A stretch of 64,000 bases of DNA from Ceratopteris richardii (GCA_020310875.1 CM035432.1:94586467-94650466); one strand, 5' to 3'. Counted from the first letter of the stretch, positions 35,264-47,164 are shown. The notes: generated by a model from the sequence alone, not told the origin. A program made the numbers and translations.

Positions 35264-36856
35264 TGTCATCAAGATTTTCTCTCCTCTCTCACTCATGAAG
35301 GCCTATAGGAAACACATTCGGTGAAGGTAGCCAGAATTCCCTAAGAAGTCCAAGATGCATCAAGGATGCCAAAGGGAGTTCACATGCAAACTTTGGAAGA
35401 AATTGAGCAAATCGAGGGTAGCGGTCAAAGCTGGTCAAACTTTGGAAATTAGGGCAAAATTTTCAATGTTTCCAAATCACATGAAAATTCATATACTTGT
35501 AAGCCTATCAGAGGCAGTCTATAGCCCGAGTTTCACATGAAAATGGATTTTCTAGCACATTGATATGCCATGTGCATTTTGTAAAAAATGTAATTTTTCC
35601 ACTTAGACCCTACAAAATCTTGTATAGGAATTTTTGTTAGCCATATGGTTTGGCATGTATAAAGATCATGTGTGGCTACATATTTGTACAAAGTTTCAAG
35701 GCTATCATAGTTTCCAAGTTACCTTAATACCACCTTGCAAGCTTCCAAATGTAGTCAAACTTGTATAAGGGAGATTTAGATAAAAGTTTTTTCTGCATAT
35801 TCCTAAAGGAGATCTTTGGAAACGTAGTCCTACAAAGTTTCATCTTCATCAAAGCCTTTTTGGAGGGTCAAAGAGCACAAAGTCCAGTTTTCAAGGTCAC
35901 CATAGTTTTCTAGTTTAAGCAAATTGAAGGGTTGAAGGGCTGCCACATGGTGAAAGCTAATTGAGCCATGTTGTACGATCAAGATGAGCTCATATTCAAG
36001 GGTGGAGATGAACTTATGATTAAAGCAAGGAGAATCCACGAGTTTTTTTCATCAAAGAAGACTTTTTTGACAGTTAAAGATCAATAATGCAACTTCTCTC
36101 TAAAAATAGTGGCATATCTCTTATGTGTGACATTCGATTGAACTGTCATGGTTTGAGGGTCAGAACCGCCTTTGATCAGTAGACTGCTTAGCTTGACGTA
36201 TCACGACGATCTTATACATGTATCTTAATTCAAATCCTTTTAATTCATGTCACTTGACACTTGTCTCTTGTCTCTTGTCTCTCAGTCTCTTAAGTATGTT
36301 TACATGTCTTCTATTTTCTTCTATGTGTGAGAAGGCTCTGCAGTATTGTGTTGAACCAGTGAGGATGTTTCATTGAGCTTGTGATTAAACTCTATCATCA
36401 TAATTCACTTGCATGCATATAATCCATACATACACATACATATTGATTAGTTTTTGAAAGTGTATAAGAAGCTCCAATATTGGACCATTCTTCCTTTCAA
36501 AACTGATTTATGTGTAAGGATTCCATCTGTTCTCATCATGCATACATATCATCCAAAGAAGACTATGCATATGGATTAGAATTAGGAAGTGTTTAAGAAG
36601 CTCCTTCAATGGACCATTCTTCCTTCCAAATTTGATTCGTGTGTATGATTCTCTTTCATTCTTATCATTCATGTTCATAAATCTAACTTGCACTTCTACA
36701 TTCCCATTCCCATAATCATTTCAACATCTCTCTCTTCTCCATACTCAACATTAATTTCACTTTCACGTCCTTAAACCTTCCAACATTCATTAGCTTCATA
36801 CACCTTGTGTGTGCCATGATCGGACCGGATCCACCCGAATTGCAATCACCTCCACA
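35264..36856 (+). repeat. Right LTR of gypsy element
   Basis: It begins TGTCATCAAG after the polypurine tract and ends CCTCCACA. From about 35910 it aligns with the left LTR, except that about 550 bp are missing at 36120, including the TATA box. The first 650 bp have no partner in the window because the left LTR is truncated. Confidence 0.8.
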
Positions 36857-38227
36857 CCGTTTTTCCAATAGAAACCAGATTTTTTATTATATTTGGAACA
36901 TGCAAAACATCAAAAAGAATTTTTTACCTTCCCATCCTCCATAGACAATGCTATTTTTCTTGTGTGCCTGATAGGATGTGATGTTTCATCACCTATTTCA
37001 ACATATCTAGGAACAAGCAATTTTTGCAAACCACTAAACCATCTTGCATGATTGATCATGTGATTGAAGCACCTCAATCAACATACCAAACATTACTATT
37101 TGATTTTGAAACATCAGCAAGCATCGTATTTATCATGTGATGTTGGACCATGAACAAGTTCTCAGAATCATCTCCACTTGTGGATGCATAGTTGTTTTGC
37201 TGCCTTCTATTATTTTGATTCTTCAACCTGTAATCACATTCAAAGGGTCTAGGTTTACCCCAATTCAACCATCCTTTACTCCTTATATGCATCTCCTAAA
37301 CCTCGAACGCACACTTCCACCTTATCATCATCATCTACATTCACACCCATAGATGCAAGTGACTCACATACGCTTTTGACTTTCGAAGTGTAGACACTTA
37401 TTGACATGACCTTTTTCTCGAGTGTATGCAGCTCATTCTTGAGTTGCAAATTTATGTGCCTTTGTATTTCTCTCATACAATGTGACTAAACTATTCCAAG
37501 CCTCTTTCAGAGTCTTGGCATCCTATATATGCCCAATCATGCTATCCTATTTGGTAACAAATAGCCTATACATTACTTTTCATGCTCCTTGATTCCATTC
37601 TTCATATGCTCTTAACTGGTTTGTAGTTTGATTTCTTTGTGGTAACTGCAGAGCTTCTTCATTCTCTCCTTCAATGTACTTCTAATAGCCTTTTCCCATT
37701 AGGAAATTTTCATTCTGAATCTTGAGGTATGGAAGTTTTTCTTTGTCAAGCTTATCACTCATAAGCTGACTCAGCATCCCCACTTGCGATTTCTACAGTA
37801 ATTTGCAACACCATGAAAGCACTAGAAGCAGTACCTCTACTTGAATACTGTCACACTATGACGTGACAATTCGATCTCAGAAAGACACAGTTTTCATGTA
37901 CCAACATTACACAGAATTGCTTGAAATTCTGGGTTTAGAATATTAGAGTGTTTTTAAATAGAACACAAGTTACAATTTTTCAAATTCACTTGATTTTTCT
38001 ATGGGCCCCACCTTGCGGGCATGAAATAGAGGTCGAGATGGCTTCGAAATAGAAATATGAGCAGAAGGAGTGATGCTAAAGGGATAACTCACGAAAATTT
38101 TGATGCCTTCTACCTTCACGCCAAATTTCATAGCAATCTGAGGCCATTTGTGAATTGAGCTTTCTCCATGCCTTCTCACCTACTCTTCACTGTCAGCATT
38201 CTCTACAAGGTCTTTACAACCACACTC
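36857..38227 (-). pseudogene. copia C gag and protease remnant
   Basis: A minus-strand remnant reading from the primer-binding site at 38239 leftwards. Gag is in pieces. The clearest is 37276-37476, with a helical KNELHTLEKKVMSISVY block and VDDDDKVEVCVRGLG, the place where copia gag usually has a -LLSSLP motif. 37074-37292 carries the Arg/Asn-rich tail with NWGKPRPFECDYRLKNQN, then SNSNVWYVD at the protease active site. The protease continues in shifted frames with NHMINHARWFSGL, KIALSMEDGKV and VLHVPNIIKNLVSIGK before ending at the gypsy LTR at 36857. No polymerase is left. It is probably an older copy into which the gypsy element inserted. Confidence 0.7.
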
Positions 38228-38520
38228 TCTCTGATACCATGTCACGAGGAAGGAGATAAGGAAGAGAGTTCACTCACACACTCTCACTCTAAAAGAGGAG
38301 CACACACACAAATTGAGGCAAGGAAGAATTATCTTCTTCTTCTATTACATAAAAGGAATATACAAGAATGACCTAATACAACAATACAACTAGTGCAATA
38401 TATAAATAATAGTACATAAGGAAAAATCCAATCTGCCTAAATGAGTGATATGGCAAGAAAAAAGTGTGCTATCACTGTTGGTAGATGAATCTAGTAAAGC
38501 ACACTAAAGTATCCCTAGCA
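38228..38520 (-). repeat. Primer-binding site and 5' LTR start of copia C
   Basis: At 38228-38239 the minus strand reads TGGTATCAGAGA, one base off the initiator tRNA-Met primer site. The LTR starts next to it at 38240 with TGTCACGAGGAAGG. The far end of the LTR cannot be placed; the end coordinate here is a guess. Confidence 0.5.
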
Positions 38521-38639
38521 TATACCGGCATGACCACTATATATGTCAAAGAAATGAAAAAGTGATATGTGTCATCCTTGATCATCACATGATGAGCTTG
38601 ATATCTCAACAACCCCATAGCCATATCAATATAATAGGT

Positions 38640-38870
38640 AGCCGATGTAGGGACCAAACCTCTACTATCATATCGAGCATAGATACACTAATCACATTGC
38701 TGAAAACTATCAATATAATAGAAAATCTAGACCATTTCAACCACCATAATACAAGCCTTATGGATATCAACCTAGAGATCAAGCCAAGGAGACTCCAAGG
38801 TATGTTCCATATCAAGGACCACCCATGGTTCAAATGCCTTATGCATATCAAGGATATACTCAAACTCTCT
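38640..38870 (+). pseudogene. Gln/Pro/Tyr-rich gag-like scrap
   Basis: Plus-strand codons near 38730-38860 read KPYGYQPRDQ, RYVPYQGPP and MPYAYQGYTQ, as in the low-complexity tails of gypsy gag proteins. Two stops occur. The similarity is of composition only. Confidence 0.35.
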
Positions 38871-38950
38871 CCCTCCTCCGATTTCACTGCACACATCTTC
38901 TCTCCCCTCCGTCAATCTATGGGAATCCGATTCAATTTGTCTACCATGGT

Positions 38951-38987
<37 letters not shown>

Positions 38988-40560
38988 ATTCTCTCGTTTC
39001 TACCATAGCTGCCATCACTATGTGAAGCGACGACTCTCTTTATTACGAGCATGTGTGATCTGATTTTCACTGTTATTTTCTTACCTTCTCCAACTTTCTC
39101 ACTTGCCCGTCTTGCACCCTCTCCATCGATCTCACTGCACTATTGTTTGCTCTCTCTCTCTCTCAACTTTCTCTCTCTCTCTATGCACCTCCCAATTTTT
39201 TATCTGCTATGTGATTTTTTGTGCGGCCTTCATCTCTCTCTCTCTCTCTCTTTGATTTTGTACAACATCCATCGCTCTACCTACCATGTGACCTCTTTCT
39301 TCCTTGCTTCTCTCTCTCTCTGTTGACAATCTCCATCGATCACCCTTAGCCTCTCTAAATGCATGCAGCAAAGGGATCTCCCATAGCCCTAACAAGAAAC
39401 CATGAGTCAAGGTCCATTGCATCTCACATGATCCAATCTTAAATATGGGATATCATAGGTGTCTGAGATTCCATAGGTTGCCACTCCATCCAAATCAGAT
39501 TCCCCAAGGGCATCTCTCTCTCTCACACCTTCCGTGATGGTCCTGCTTCCCTTGTCTTGCCTACCCTCCATTGCAAAAGTGTAAGGCTAAAGCCTACTCA
39601 AAGGACTCATTCTGCTCTGGCATCCATAAGTCGTTCATCAAGAATTTGTTTACACACATACAACCTATCTATCTCTCTTGCTCTGTGTGATGGTGTCAAT
39701 AATGATGTGGATCCTTGTGCAAGGCTTTCCCTATGGATTGAGAAGGTCAACACACATATGTTGGCTATGGAGTTTAACGAGGCCTGACACCCATTTTTGT
39801 CTCTCCCTCTCTCTCTTTCTAATACACGTTAAAATCACTCTCTCTCCTCCAACAGCCAAGCTTCTACATCTACCACCTCTCTCTCTCTCTCTCTCTCCTC
39901 AGATCTCCAATGCATGCAATAATTTGAATCTAGAAAATACAATAGCAAATCTCTCTACATTGAATCTCTCTTTCTCTCTCTTTCTCTCTCTCTCTCTCTC
40001 TGTGCATCGCCTCTCCACTATCTTCTGTGTCGTATTCTACTTCATCGCCGTCTTCAATCTCTCTCTCTCTCTCTATGTTAACCATCTAGTATATCTCCTT
40101 GTTTAAGATTTTTGTATGTGCATTTGAAGACTTCTAAGGCGTTTGTGTCTTTTGCACTTGACAATTCTTTTATTGCTTTTGTCTCCTTCTATGTTTCTAG
40201 CTCCACTTATTGATGTGTTTGACCTGGGACCTAGACCTAGTAATGTGGTTTGATTTGCTCTACCTTTGTCCATGAACTTTAAAGTCATGCCTTCTTTGTA
40301 TTCTAATAGCCACGGATCGAAAATTGTATAGGATAATCAATCATACCTGTAGTCTGATTCGTATAAAATCCCTTATAACCAATACAAGAACTCTACCATT
40401 TTATACAAAGTCTTTGCTATTACACGTAAGGAACATGTCAACGCTTTAGTGATGCATACTGAGATGCTACTAATTTTACCAAAAGAACCTTAGTCAGATG
40501 ATATCTCTCCATTTCTCTCTCTCTCTCTCTCTGTCTCTCTCTTTCTTCCCATTTCTTTCT
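38870..40560. repeat. CT-rich tract with many (CT)n runs
   Basis: About 1.7 kb in which pure (CT)n runs recur, for example 38953-38985, 39229-39252, 39873-39898, 39962-40003 and 40512-40533. They are separated by short non-repeated spacers, some sharing words such as CTCCATCGATC and TACCATGTGA. Frames of 60-140 codons across it are Ser/Leu artefacts. No gene is recognised. Confidence 0.75.
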
Positions 40561-40625
40561 CTGTCTATTAACGATGCAGAAGTGCACAAAAATGAAGTTC
40601 TTTCTCTCTTTGCAACCATATAATC

Positions 40626-41348
40626 TATTAGATATGCTCAATACTCCACCCTCAAGTGACCACAAATGATCCATGGTGCTCTAAGTTGTAAGATCCCCAT
40701 TATGAGGAGAAGCCATTCGGAGAGCCCGGACACTTGTGGAACCCTAAGTTCTAAATTAGATGAGGTCTATGTGTAACCATTGATGGTTATAGATGGTCTA
40801 TGTGAGCCTAGCCATTAGGTTAGGTAGGGCATAAACTTTTGGGCCATTGGGTTGCCATTCAAGGTGAAAGTAAAAGCCCAGTGGCATCGCATGGTTTCCC
40901 CATAGAACCTTAATCGAGGAAAATGTAGAGGGGGGTTTGCCCCCTTCTACAGGGTGCAGGGGGCCTATCCGTCGGCCCATAGGGCCAAGATGGTAGGACT
41001 TCTTGTCCCGGAGATATTGTCGGATTTTCTATTCTATCGACTATTTTCTATCTCTCGAATACGTTTATCTATACCGAACTACCTTGTAAAAACTATATAA
41101 GAACAACCTAGGTTGAGCTTTACATAACATTGCGCACTAGTAAGTCCTTCATCTAGAGTCTCTCTAGATCGCCATCTAAGTTCCACATTGGGAGCGCATG
41201 GGTGGACAGCACCATCATTGTAACTACATTAGAATCGGGAATCTGAGAATTGGAGTTCTCTATCTCTCAATCTGCATCTATTATTGTCTGTGTTTTTCTC
41301 TCAACTCTATCTACTAGTCTATTTCGTTGTGTTGTTATTTTTCTTACA
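40626..41348 (+). repeat. 5' LTR of copia G
   Basis: A 723-bp LTR; its first 345 bp match 50042-50387. The expected TGTTAG start is TATTAG here, and it ends CTTACA. A TATA box is at 41094-41100. Confidence 0.8.
41094..41100 (+). promoter_or_regulatory. TATA box in copia G LTR
   Basis: AAACTATATAAGAAC, 250 bp before the LTR end and about 320 bp before the gag ATG. Confidence 0.55.
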
Positions 41349-41360
41349 TGATATCAGAGC
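41349..41360 (+). promoter_or_regulatory. Primer-binding site of copia G
   Basis: TGATATCAGAGC, one base off the copia consensus for initiator tRNA-Met, directly after the LTR. Confidence 0.8.
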
Positions 41361-41417
41361 TTAGGAGGCTTTGAGTGGTGCAGAGGTTGTAGACGTGCTA
41401 ACGACAAAAGAGAGAAG

Positions 41418-42093
41418 ATGTCAAGCGATGCATCATCATCTACGATAGGGAATCAAGGTGGTTCATCAATAGGAGTAGATGGCACACAAGCAGGAGCAGC
41501 AATGATGTCGATCATCCCAATGTTGCAGATATGATCACCAACCACGGAAGGTAAAATTGATGCTACAAATTACACCCTCTAGAAGTTTAAAATTACTTCT
41601 ATCCTTGATTCATATGCGCTTCTCTCGAGACTGTCCTTGGGACTGATCACGAGCCTCAAGAAACACCTGATCCAAATAATCTGGTCGAATAATTCCTCCT
41701 GATGTTGATCTACATGCTTGGAATAATACAAACATAGATGCACTTTGTGCTCTAGTTACAACTACTTCTGGTAGTGTTCTGACTCTCATTCAGCATACTA
41801 CCCAGGCATGTGAAGCATGGAACATATTGAAAAATCAATATGAAACTCGTAATCAGACACAGAATCAGCTAGCAATACAAAGGTTTGCTGATGGGGAGAC
41901 TATGGAGGTGTTTACCACTCGCATAAAGAATCAATGAGATCAAATGGTGGGAGAAGATTTACAAAAGTCAAGTGAGGAGCTCGCTTGGCATTGTCTTTGA
42001 ATCTGTCCATCTAAGTTGGATGGTTTGGTAACTGCTCTTAATGCTCAAATTTGACCTCAATCACTAACTTTTGAAGAATTCAGTGCCTTACTC
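41418..42093 (+). pseudogene. copia G gag, part before the insertion
   Basis: It starts with ATG at 41418 (MSSDASSSTIGNQGG). The gag body is legible with stops: KIDATNYTL, then NTNIDALCALVTTTSGSVL, QACEAWNILKNQYE, and QRFADGETMEVFTTRIKNQ, the UBN2 type of plant copia gag. It then reads DGLVTALNAQI and LTFEEFSALL at the point where copia A enters after base 42093. Stops at several Trp and Gln or Arg positions and a shift near 41690 show an old copy. The gene resumes at 47165. A 110-bp paralogous piece at 12252 shows the uninterrupted form. Confidence 0.75.
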
Positions 42094-42324
42094 CGTTGGA
42101 GATAGACGTCTACGGAAGCATGCGAACAGCACAAGGAAGAAGAAGAAGCTTGGAGCACAAACACACAATACTGAATGTATTACTAGAGAATGTACAAAGA
42201 TAAGTAGCCCATTAGGGCAATAGGCGTATATACAAGCCGGGGGAAAAAAACCTCCTAAAGAGGGAAAAAAGTGCCCCGGCGGTCCTAGAGTGTTCACACA
42301 CATCACTACCTAAATATATCAACA
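42094..42324 (-). repeat. 3' LTR of copia A
   Basis: 231 bp. The plus-strand first base is C instead of T (CGTTGG); it ends ATATATCAACA. The polypurine tract (minus strand CCCAGAGGGGATTT) is at 42325-42338. Confidence 0.92.
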
Positions 42325-42394
42325 AATCCCCTCTGGGAGTGATGCGGTGAACAAGGAGCTGGCACTCATGTATAAGGAAGTGCCAAGCTATGTG

Positions 42395-45300
42395 GAAATC
42401 ACTCCACAAAAGGAAGAAGCCCAAAGCTTTGCGGAAAGCTTCAAACTTCTCCCTAGGCAGAGCCTTCGTGAAAAGGTCTGCAATGTTCTCCTACGTGGGC
42501 ACATATGCCAAGCTGATCTCCCCAGCAGAGAACCTCTCCCTGACATAGTGATAATGCACCTCAATGAGCTTAGTGCGAGCATGGAACACAGGGTTCCTCG
42601 CAACTGCCAATGCGCTCTGACTGTCAGTGAAGATGGTGGTGGCAGAAGACTGGCCAACACCCAAATCAGCCATAAGCCGTCTGAGCCACACACACTCAAC
42701 AGTCACTGTGAAAGCTGCCCTATACTCAGTCTCACAACTGGAAGTGGCCACAGTAGGCTGCTTCTTGCTCAACCAAGATATACATGAGCTACCAAGCATG
42801 AAGCAAAAACCACTGGTGGACACACGAGTGTCATAGCAACTAGCCCAATCTGAGTCAGAAAAAGCATGCAAATCTGGCGGTAGTGATCCCCCCTTGGGAT
42901 AAAACAACCCAAGTAGCTGAGTGCCACTCAAGTAGCGAAAGATGCGCTTAACCGCTTTCCAATGCGTGACTCCTGGGCAATGCATAAACCTGCTCATCTG
43001 TGAGACAGCAAACTGAATATCTGGCCGAGTAATGCATAAGTAAATCAAGCATCCAACAACCTGCTGATAGAGAACAACATCAAATGCATCTCCAGCATCA
43101 TGAAGACTCAATCGTAAACCTGTCTCCATAGGAGTGGCAATAGGCTTACAGTCTTCAAGGCCAAAATGCTGCAATAATGTGTCAATATATTTCGTTTGAC
43201 ACAAAGCCATTCCACCATCAACGTGCATAAACTGAATGCCCAAATAGTGATGCAAATGCCCCAAATCAGACATCTCAAATGAGGCATGCAAATCAGCCTT
43301 AAAATCAACAATATGTGTCTCAATAGGACCAGTGAGCAGCATGTCATCAACATAGACAACAATGATCAGAAGCACATCATTAGCACGTTTAACATATAAG
43401 GTGCTTTCAGTTGGACTGTTCTCAAAACCATGTGCAATCAGATAGGCATGTATCTTCTCATACCAAGCACGTGGTGCTTGCTTTAAACCATATAATGCCT
43501 TCTTTAACCTGCAAACCTGGTTTTCATGCCCTTTCTGCACAAAGCCGCGGGGCTGAAAAACATACACTTCTTCATGCAAGTCAACATTCAGAAATGCTGT
43601 TTTAATGTCCAACTGATGTACATTCCAACCATGATGGGCTGCAAGTGCACAAATGCTCCGAACAGTAGTCATACGGCATGTAGGTGCAAAGGTCTCATCA
43701 AAATCAATGCCTCTTTCCTGTGCATAACCCTTTGCAACAAGACTAGCCTTATACCTGTCAACTGTACCATCAGGTTTACGCTTCAGCTTGTATACCCACT
43801 TAGTGCCAATGGCCTTCTTGCCAGGAGGCAAGTCACATAAAGACCATGTACCATTCTTCATTATAGCATCATATTCAGATTGCATAGCAGCCATCCAATT
43901 TTTTGAATTTTGTGCTTCATCAAAAGAAACAGGCTCATTCTCATCACAGAGACTAGATGCAGCCATAGCATAGTAATCTGATGCAAAGGAGGCACTATGA
44001 GAGGCTGAACGAGTATGATATGACAAAGGTGCATCTAATTTGCTGTCACGCAAAGTCTGCACCAGCCATTTTGGCATAGTTTTTGCCTGCTCAATATCAG
44101 CTCTCTCATCAACAAGTGCATCATGTAAATCTGCATCAGAAATGGAATGATCTGCATCATCATATGAAACCTGCAAAGGCTGAGAAGTTGCCTCATTAGG
44201 ACCAGCACTAGCCTGTCCACCTGTAAAAAGAGGCATCAAAGTATCATACATGTCTTTGGAGCTAACAGATGTCTCCTTAGTACATGAAAGCAATGGCTGA
44301 ATAGCATCTTCCAGAAAGACAACATCACGGCTAACCAGAATGCGTTTAGTCTGTGGATGATACAGACGATAGCCTTTACTTTCAGAACTGTACCCAGCAA
44401 AAATACATTTTACTGCCTTATCATCTAATTTTCTGCGATGTCGTTCAGGCACTAATGCATATGCCAAAAACCAAAAACACGCAGATGAGCAACAGATGGC
44501 TTGCGGTCATGCCAAGCCTCATATGGAGTGATAAACTGCAACGCTTTAGTGGGACACCTGTTCAGTACATATGTTGCACACATGACAGCCTCAAGCCAGA
44601 AACTATGTGGTAAAGCCTGACTTTTGACCATGCACCTCGCCATCTCCATGAGTGACCTGTTCTTTTGTTCAACAACTCCATTCTGTTGAGGTGTATACGG
44701 CACTGTACACTGGTGTTTTATCCCACGTTTAGCCAGAAATGCATTAAAATCTGAAGACATATATTCCCCCCCCCCTCGATCAGAACGGAGGGTGCCCATT
44801 TTACATGCTAACAGATTTTCAGCCAAAACCAAAAACTGTTTGAAGCACATGAACACTTCGGACTTTGCTTTGAGTGGATATACCCATGCATGCCTGGAAA
44901 AATCATCAATGAGAGTCACGAAGTAAAGGTAATTTCCAAAAGAGGGTGTCTGCATAGGACCACAGACATCACTATGTACAAGCTGCAATTTTTGCGTAGC
45001 CCGAACTAAACCATCTTTTGGAAAGGAAGAACGTTGCATTTTGCCCAAAATACAGCCTTCACAAACATGTTTTCCAGGTGCCTCAAGTTTGGGCAAAGAG
45101 GACACCATTTCAGATTTCTGCAGGCGTAACAAACTAGCAAAATTCAGATGACCAGAGCGTGCATGCCAAAGCTTTGCATCTGACATAGCCTGAGAATCAT
45201 GAACTGCACATGCCGAATCATTCACAGATCTTTCATAGTCTATGAGCTTATACAGCCCATGACATAAAATGCCAGAAGCAATAATCACATCGCCATTTGA

Positions 45301-45612
45301 GAGATCATGGACTATACACCTGTCATCAACGAATTTCACAACCAAGCCAATCTTGGCTAATGCAGAAACTGATAACAGGTTCTTTTTTATCCCTGGCACA
45401 AATAAAGCATCTGACAAAGTGAAAGAACTACCATCAGTAGTAGTCAGAATGATCTTACCAACTCCCATAACAGGATAAGAGGAGTTATTGGCGCATGTGA
45501 CAGTATTCCCTGTAGGGGCAGGCTCGAGTGAAGAGAAGAAACTGCGCTGCGAGGTAATATGTTTGGTCGCCCCACTGTCAAAGTACCAAACATCTGAGTC
45601 TACTACAGACAT
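42395..45612 (-). pseudogene. copia A protease, integrase, RT and RNase H
   Basis: It follows gag in frame after the TAG. Protease: YFDSGATKHITS near residue 10 and LSVSALAKIGLVVKF. Pre-integrase: KLWHARSGHLNFASL. Integrase zinc: CEGCILGKM. Core: LVHSDVCGPMQTP, TLIDDFSRHAWVYPL, RSDRGGGEYMSSDF and TPQQNGVVEQKNRSL, with the acidic residues present. A one-base loss in a T run near 44463 shifts the frame. The rest (44467-42491) has a linker, RT with WVYKLKRKPDGTVDRYKASL, LDIKTAFLNVDLHEEVYV and VYVDDMLLTG, and RNase H with SDSDWASCYD, SSCETEYRA and TDSQSALAVARNP. A TAG near 42490 replaces the CAG seen in B, and a one-base loss near 42415 alters the last residues. Only a few changes from a full polyprotein. 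Confidence 0.92.
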
Positions 45613-45615
45613 GCA

Positions 45616-46665
45616 CTAATCATGAGAAGATGGGTCAAAACTGCAGATAGTAGTAAATGCCCATTCTTCTTCCTGCACAAGATTTGCAGACTCTGTTTTT
45701 GGTGTAGAAGCCTCTGCAACAACCATTCCAGCCTCTTTCTTCTTTGCATCTTTAACAGCCAGTTTTGGACAGTTCTTTATGATATGATCATTTCCTTTGC
45801 AGTACTTGCAAAACAATTTCTGCTTTTCTGATTTCTTCTCATCTTTATCCTGGTTCTTCGATTGTGCAGCATTTGCAGATTTCTGCTTACTAGTAGAAGA
45901 ACTCCATTTTCCTTTGCCCTTTTGACTAGCCAGGAAAGCTTGATCTGCAACACGCATAATGGACCTGTTTTGCCTGGACTGATCTTCCTGCAACAGATTA
46001 GAGACTAACTCCTCAAATGACAAGGCATTTGGATTGCCTTTCATCATCAACCGAAGAGTAGAAGCAAAACTCTGATATGAATAAGGAAGACCATTCAGAA
46101 CGATCTGCACAAGTGAGCTATCTGGTATAACCTCATCAACAGAAATCAACTGTTCCTTCAAATCTTTGATCTTCGTTAAGAAACTGTCCATAGAATCACC
46201 TTCATTCATGTGCTCACTCTCCAACTGTTTTCGGAGGTAAGCAACACGAGCCTCATTCCTAGCCTGGTACAAAGTGGTAAGTGTATCCCAAGCATCCTTT
46301 GCTGTTCTGCAAGAGCGAATGTGAGGAATAATGGCACGTTTGACAGACAAAGCTATCAATGCATGTGCCTGGGCATCTCTGCCATCCCAGCGAATCTGCT
46401 CTGCAGTAGGTGCAACAGAAACAGTAGCACGAACAAGAATCTGCGGAATATCATCTTCGACACCATCTTCATCAGCTCCAACACCTCTATTTGCAGTACC
46501 TGTCGTTACAGGTGTAACAGGACGTCTTTCAATACCCTGCACAATGTTCCACAATCCTTTTGCAACCAGTACATGTCGCATCATATAAGCCCATAATGGG
46601 TAGTTGGTACCATCCAACTTATCCTCAACAACCAACATACGGAATACATCACTGCTTTCAGACAT
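45616..46665 (-). CDS. copia A gag
   Basis: An intact 349-codon frame from the ATG at 46665. It encodes the capsid protein that forms the particle in which the RNA is copied. Residues 10-45 hold KLDGTNYPLWAYMMRHVLVA. Residues 110-200 hold the UBN2 body with CRTAKDAWDTLTTLYQA, KQLESEHMNEGDSMDSFL and LVQIVLNGLPYSYQSF. A basic linker with Lys and Ser follows, then the zinc knuckle CKYCKGNDHIIKNC near residue 285, with all four ligands. It ends SFDPSSHD at a TAG. The next codons continue in the same frame into protease, so gag and polymerase are separated only by this stop. In the related copy B the codon is CAG. Confidence 0.9.
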   Translation of the reverse strand: MSESSDVFRMLVVEDKLDGTNYPLWAYMMRHVLVAKGLWNIVQGIERRPVTPVTTGTANRGVGADEDGVEDDIPQILVRATVSVAPTAEQIRWDGRDAQAHALIALSVKRAIIPHIRSCRTAKDAWDTLTTLYQARNEARVAYLRKQLESEHMNEGDSMDSFLTKIKDLKEQLISVDEVIPDSSLVQIVLNGLPYSYQSFASTLRLMMKGNPNALSFEELVSNLLQEDQSRQNRSIMRVADQAFLASQKGKGKWSSSTSKQKSANAAQSKNQDKDEKKSEKQKLFCKYCKGNDHIIKNCPKLAVKDAKKKEAGMVVAEASTPKTESANLVQEEEWAFTTICSFDPSSHD

Positions 46666-46919
46666 GGCCGTTGACTAAAATACCTTGATGCAGAAAATTG
46701 ACTGTATCTCAAAAAGTTGAACGGAACTGCCTAGACGAGTTCTGCTAGACCTGTAGCAGACTTCGAGACGCTTAAACTGGCAAACAGAAACTGGTATATA
46801 CCTTTGGCACAAAAGGACGAAATAGCCTGCACAAGCGCTGTGATGCTCACCAAATTTCGTGCGAATCTGAGACTGCAAACGGAGGAGTGTCGATGGTGCC
46901 CTAGAAGAAGCGACGACCT

Positions 46920-46931
46920 GCTCTGATACCA
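46920..46931 (-). promoter_or_regulatory. Primer-binding site of copia A
   Basis: The minus strand reads TGGTATCAGAGC, an exact match to the initiator tRNA-Met primer site, two bases from the LTR. Confidence 0.9.
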
Positions 46932-46933
46932 AT

Positions 46934-47164
46934 TGTTGGAGATAGACGTCTGCGGAAGCACGCGAACAACACAAGGAAGAAGAAGAAGCTTGGAGCACAA
47001 ACACACAATACTGAATGTATTACTAGAGAATGTACAAAGATAAGTAGCCCATTAGGGCAATAGGCGTATATACAAGCCGGGGGGGAAAAACCTCCTAAAG
47101 AGGGAAAAAAGTGCCCCGGCGGTCCTAGAGTGTTCACACACATCACTACCTAAATATATCAACA
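46934..47164 (-). repeat. 5' LTR of copia A
   Basis: 231 bp, TGTTGG to CAACA on the plus strand. A minus-strand TATA-like GTATATAC lies at 47066-47073. The minus strand drives transcription towards gag. Confidence 0.92.

Larger units (their letters stand above)
26050..36856 (+). mobile_element. Ty3/gypsy element with fungal-like polymerase
   Basis: A nearly complete LTR element: left LTR 26050-27566 (5'-truncated), gag 27681-29140, protease region 29192-30745, RT and RNase H 30821-32961, integrase to 34065, a 1.2-kb spacer, polypurine tract 35251-35263 and right LTR 35264-36856. The order RT, RNase H, integrase is the gypsy order. Two frameshifts (near 27957 and 31932) and about six stops make it inactive. 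The left side is fused to copia B, so no target duplication can be tested. Confidence 0.88.
42094..47164 (-). mobile_element. copia A, full length, nested in copia G
   Basis: A 5071-bp minus-strand element with LTRs at both ends, primer site, gag, polymerase and polypurine tract. It is flanked by TACTC at 42089-42093 and 47165-47169, a 5-bp target duplication as expected for copia. The two LTRs differ at about six of 231 positions. Its defects are few: TAG between gag and protease, a one-base loss in a T run near 44463, a TAG in the RNase H region near 42490 and a one-base loss near 42415. Confidence 0.95.

Noticed and set aside
38562..40106. Several Ser/Leu-rich frames
   Set aside because: Translations of (CT)n runs; no domain or splice structure.
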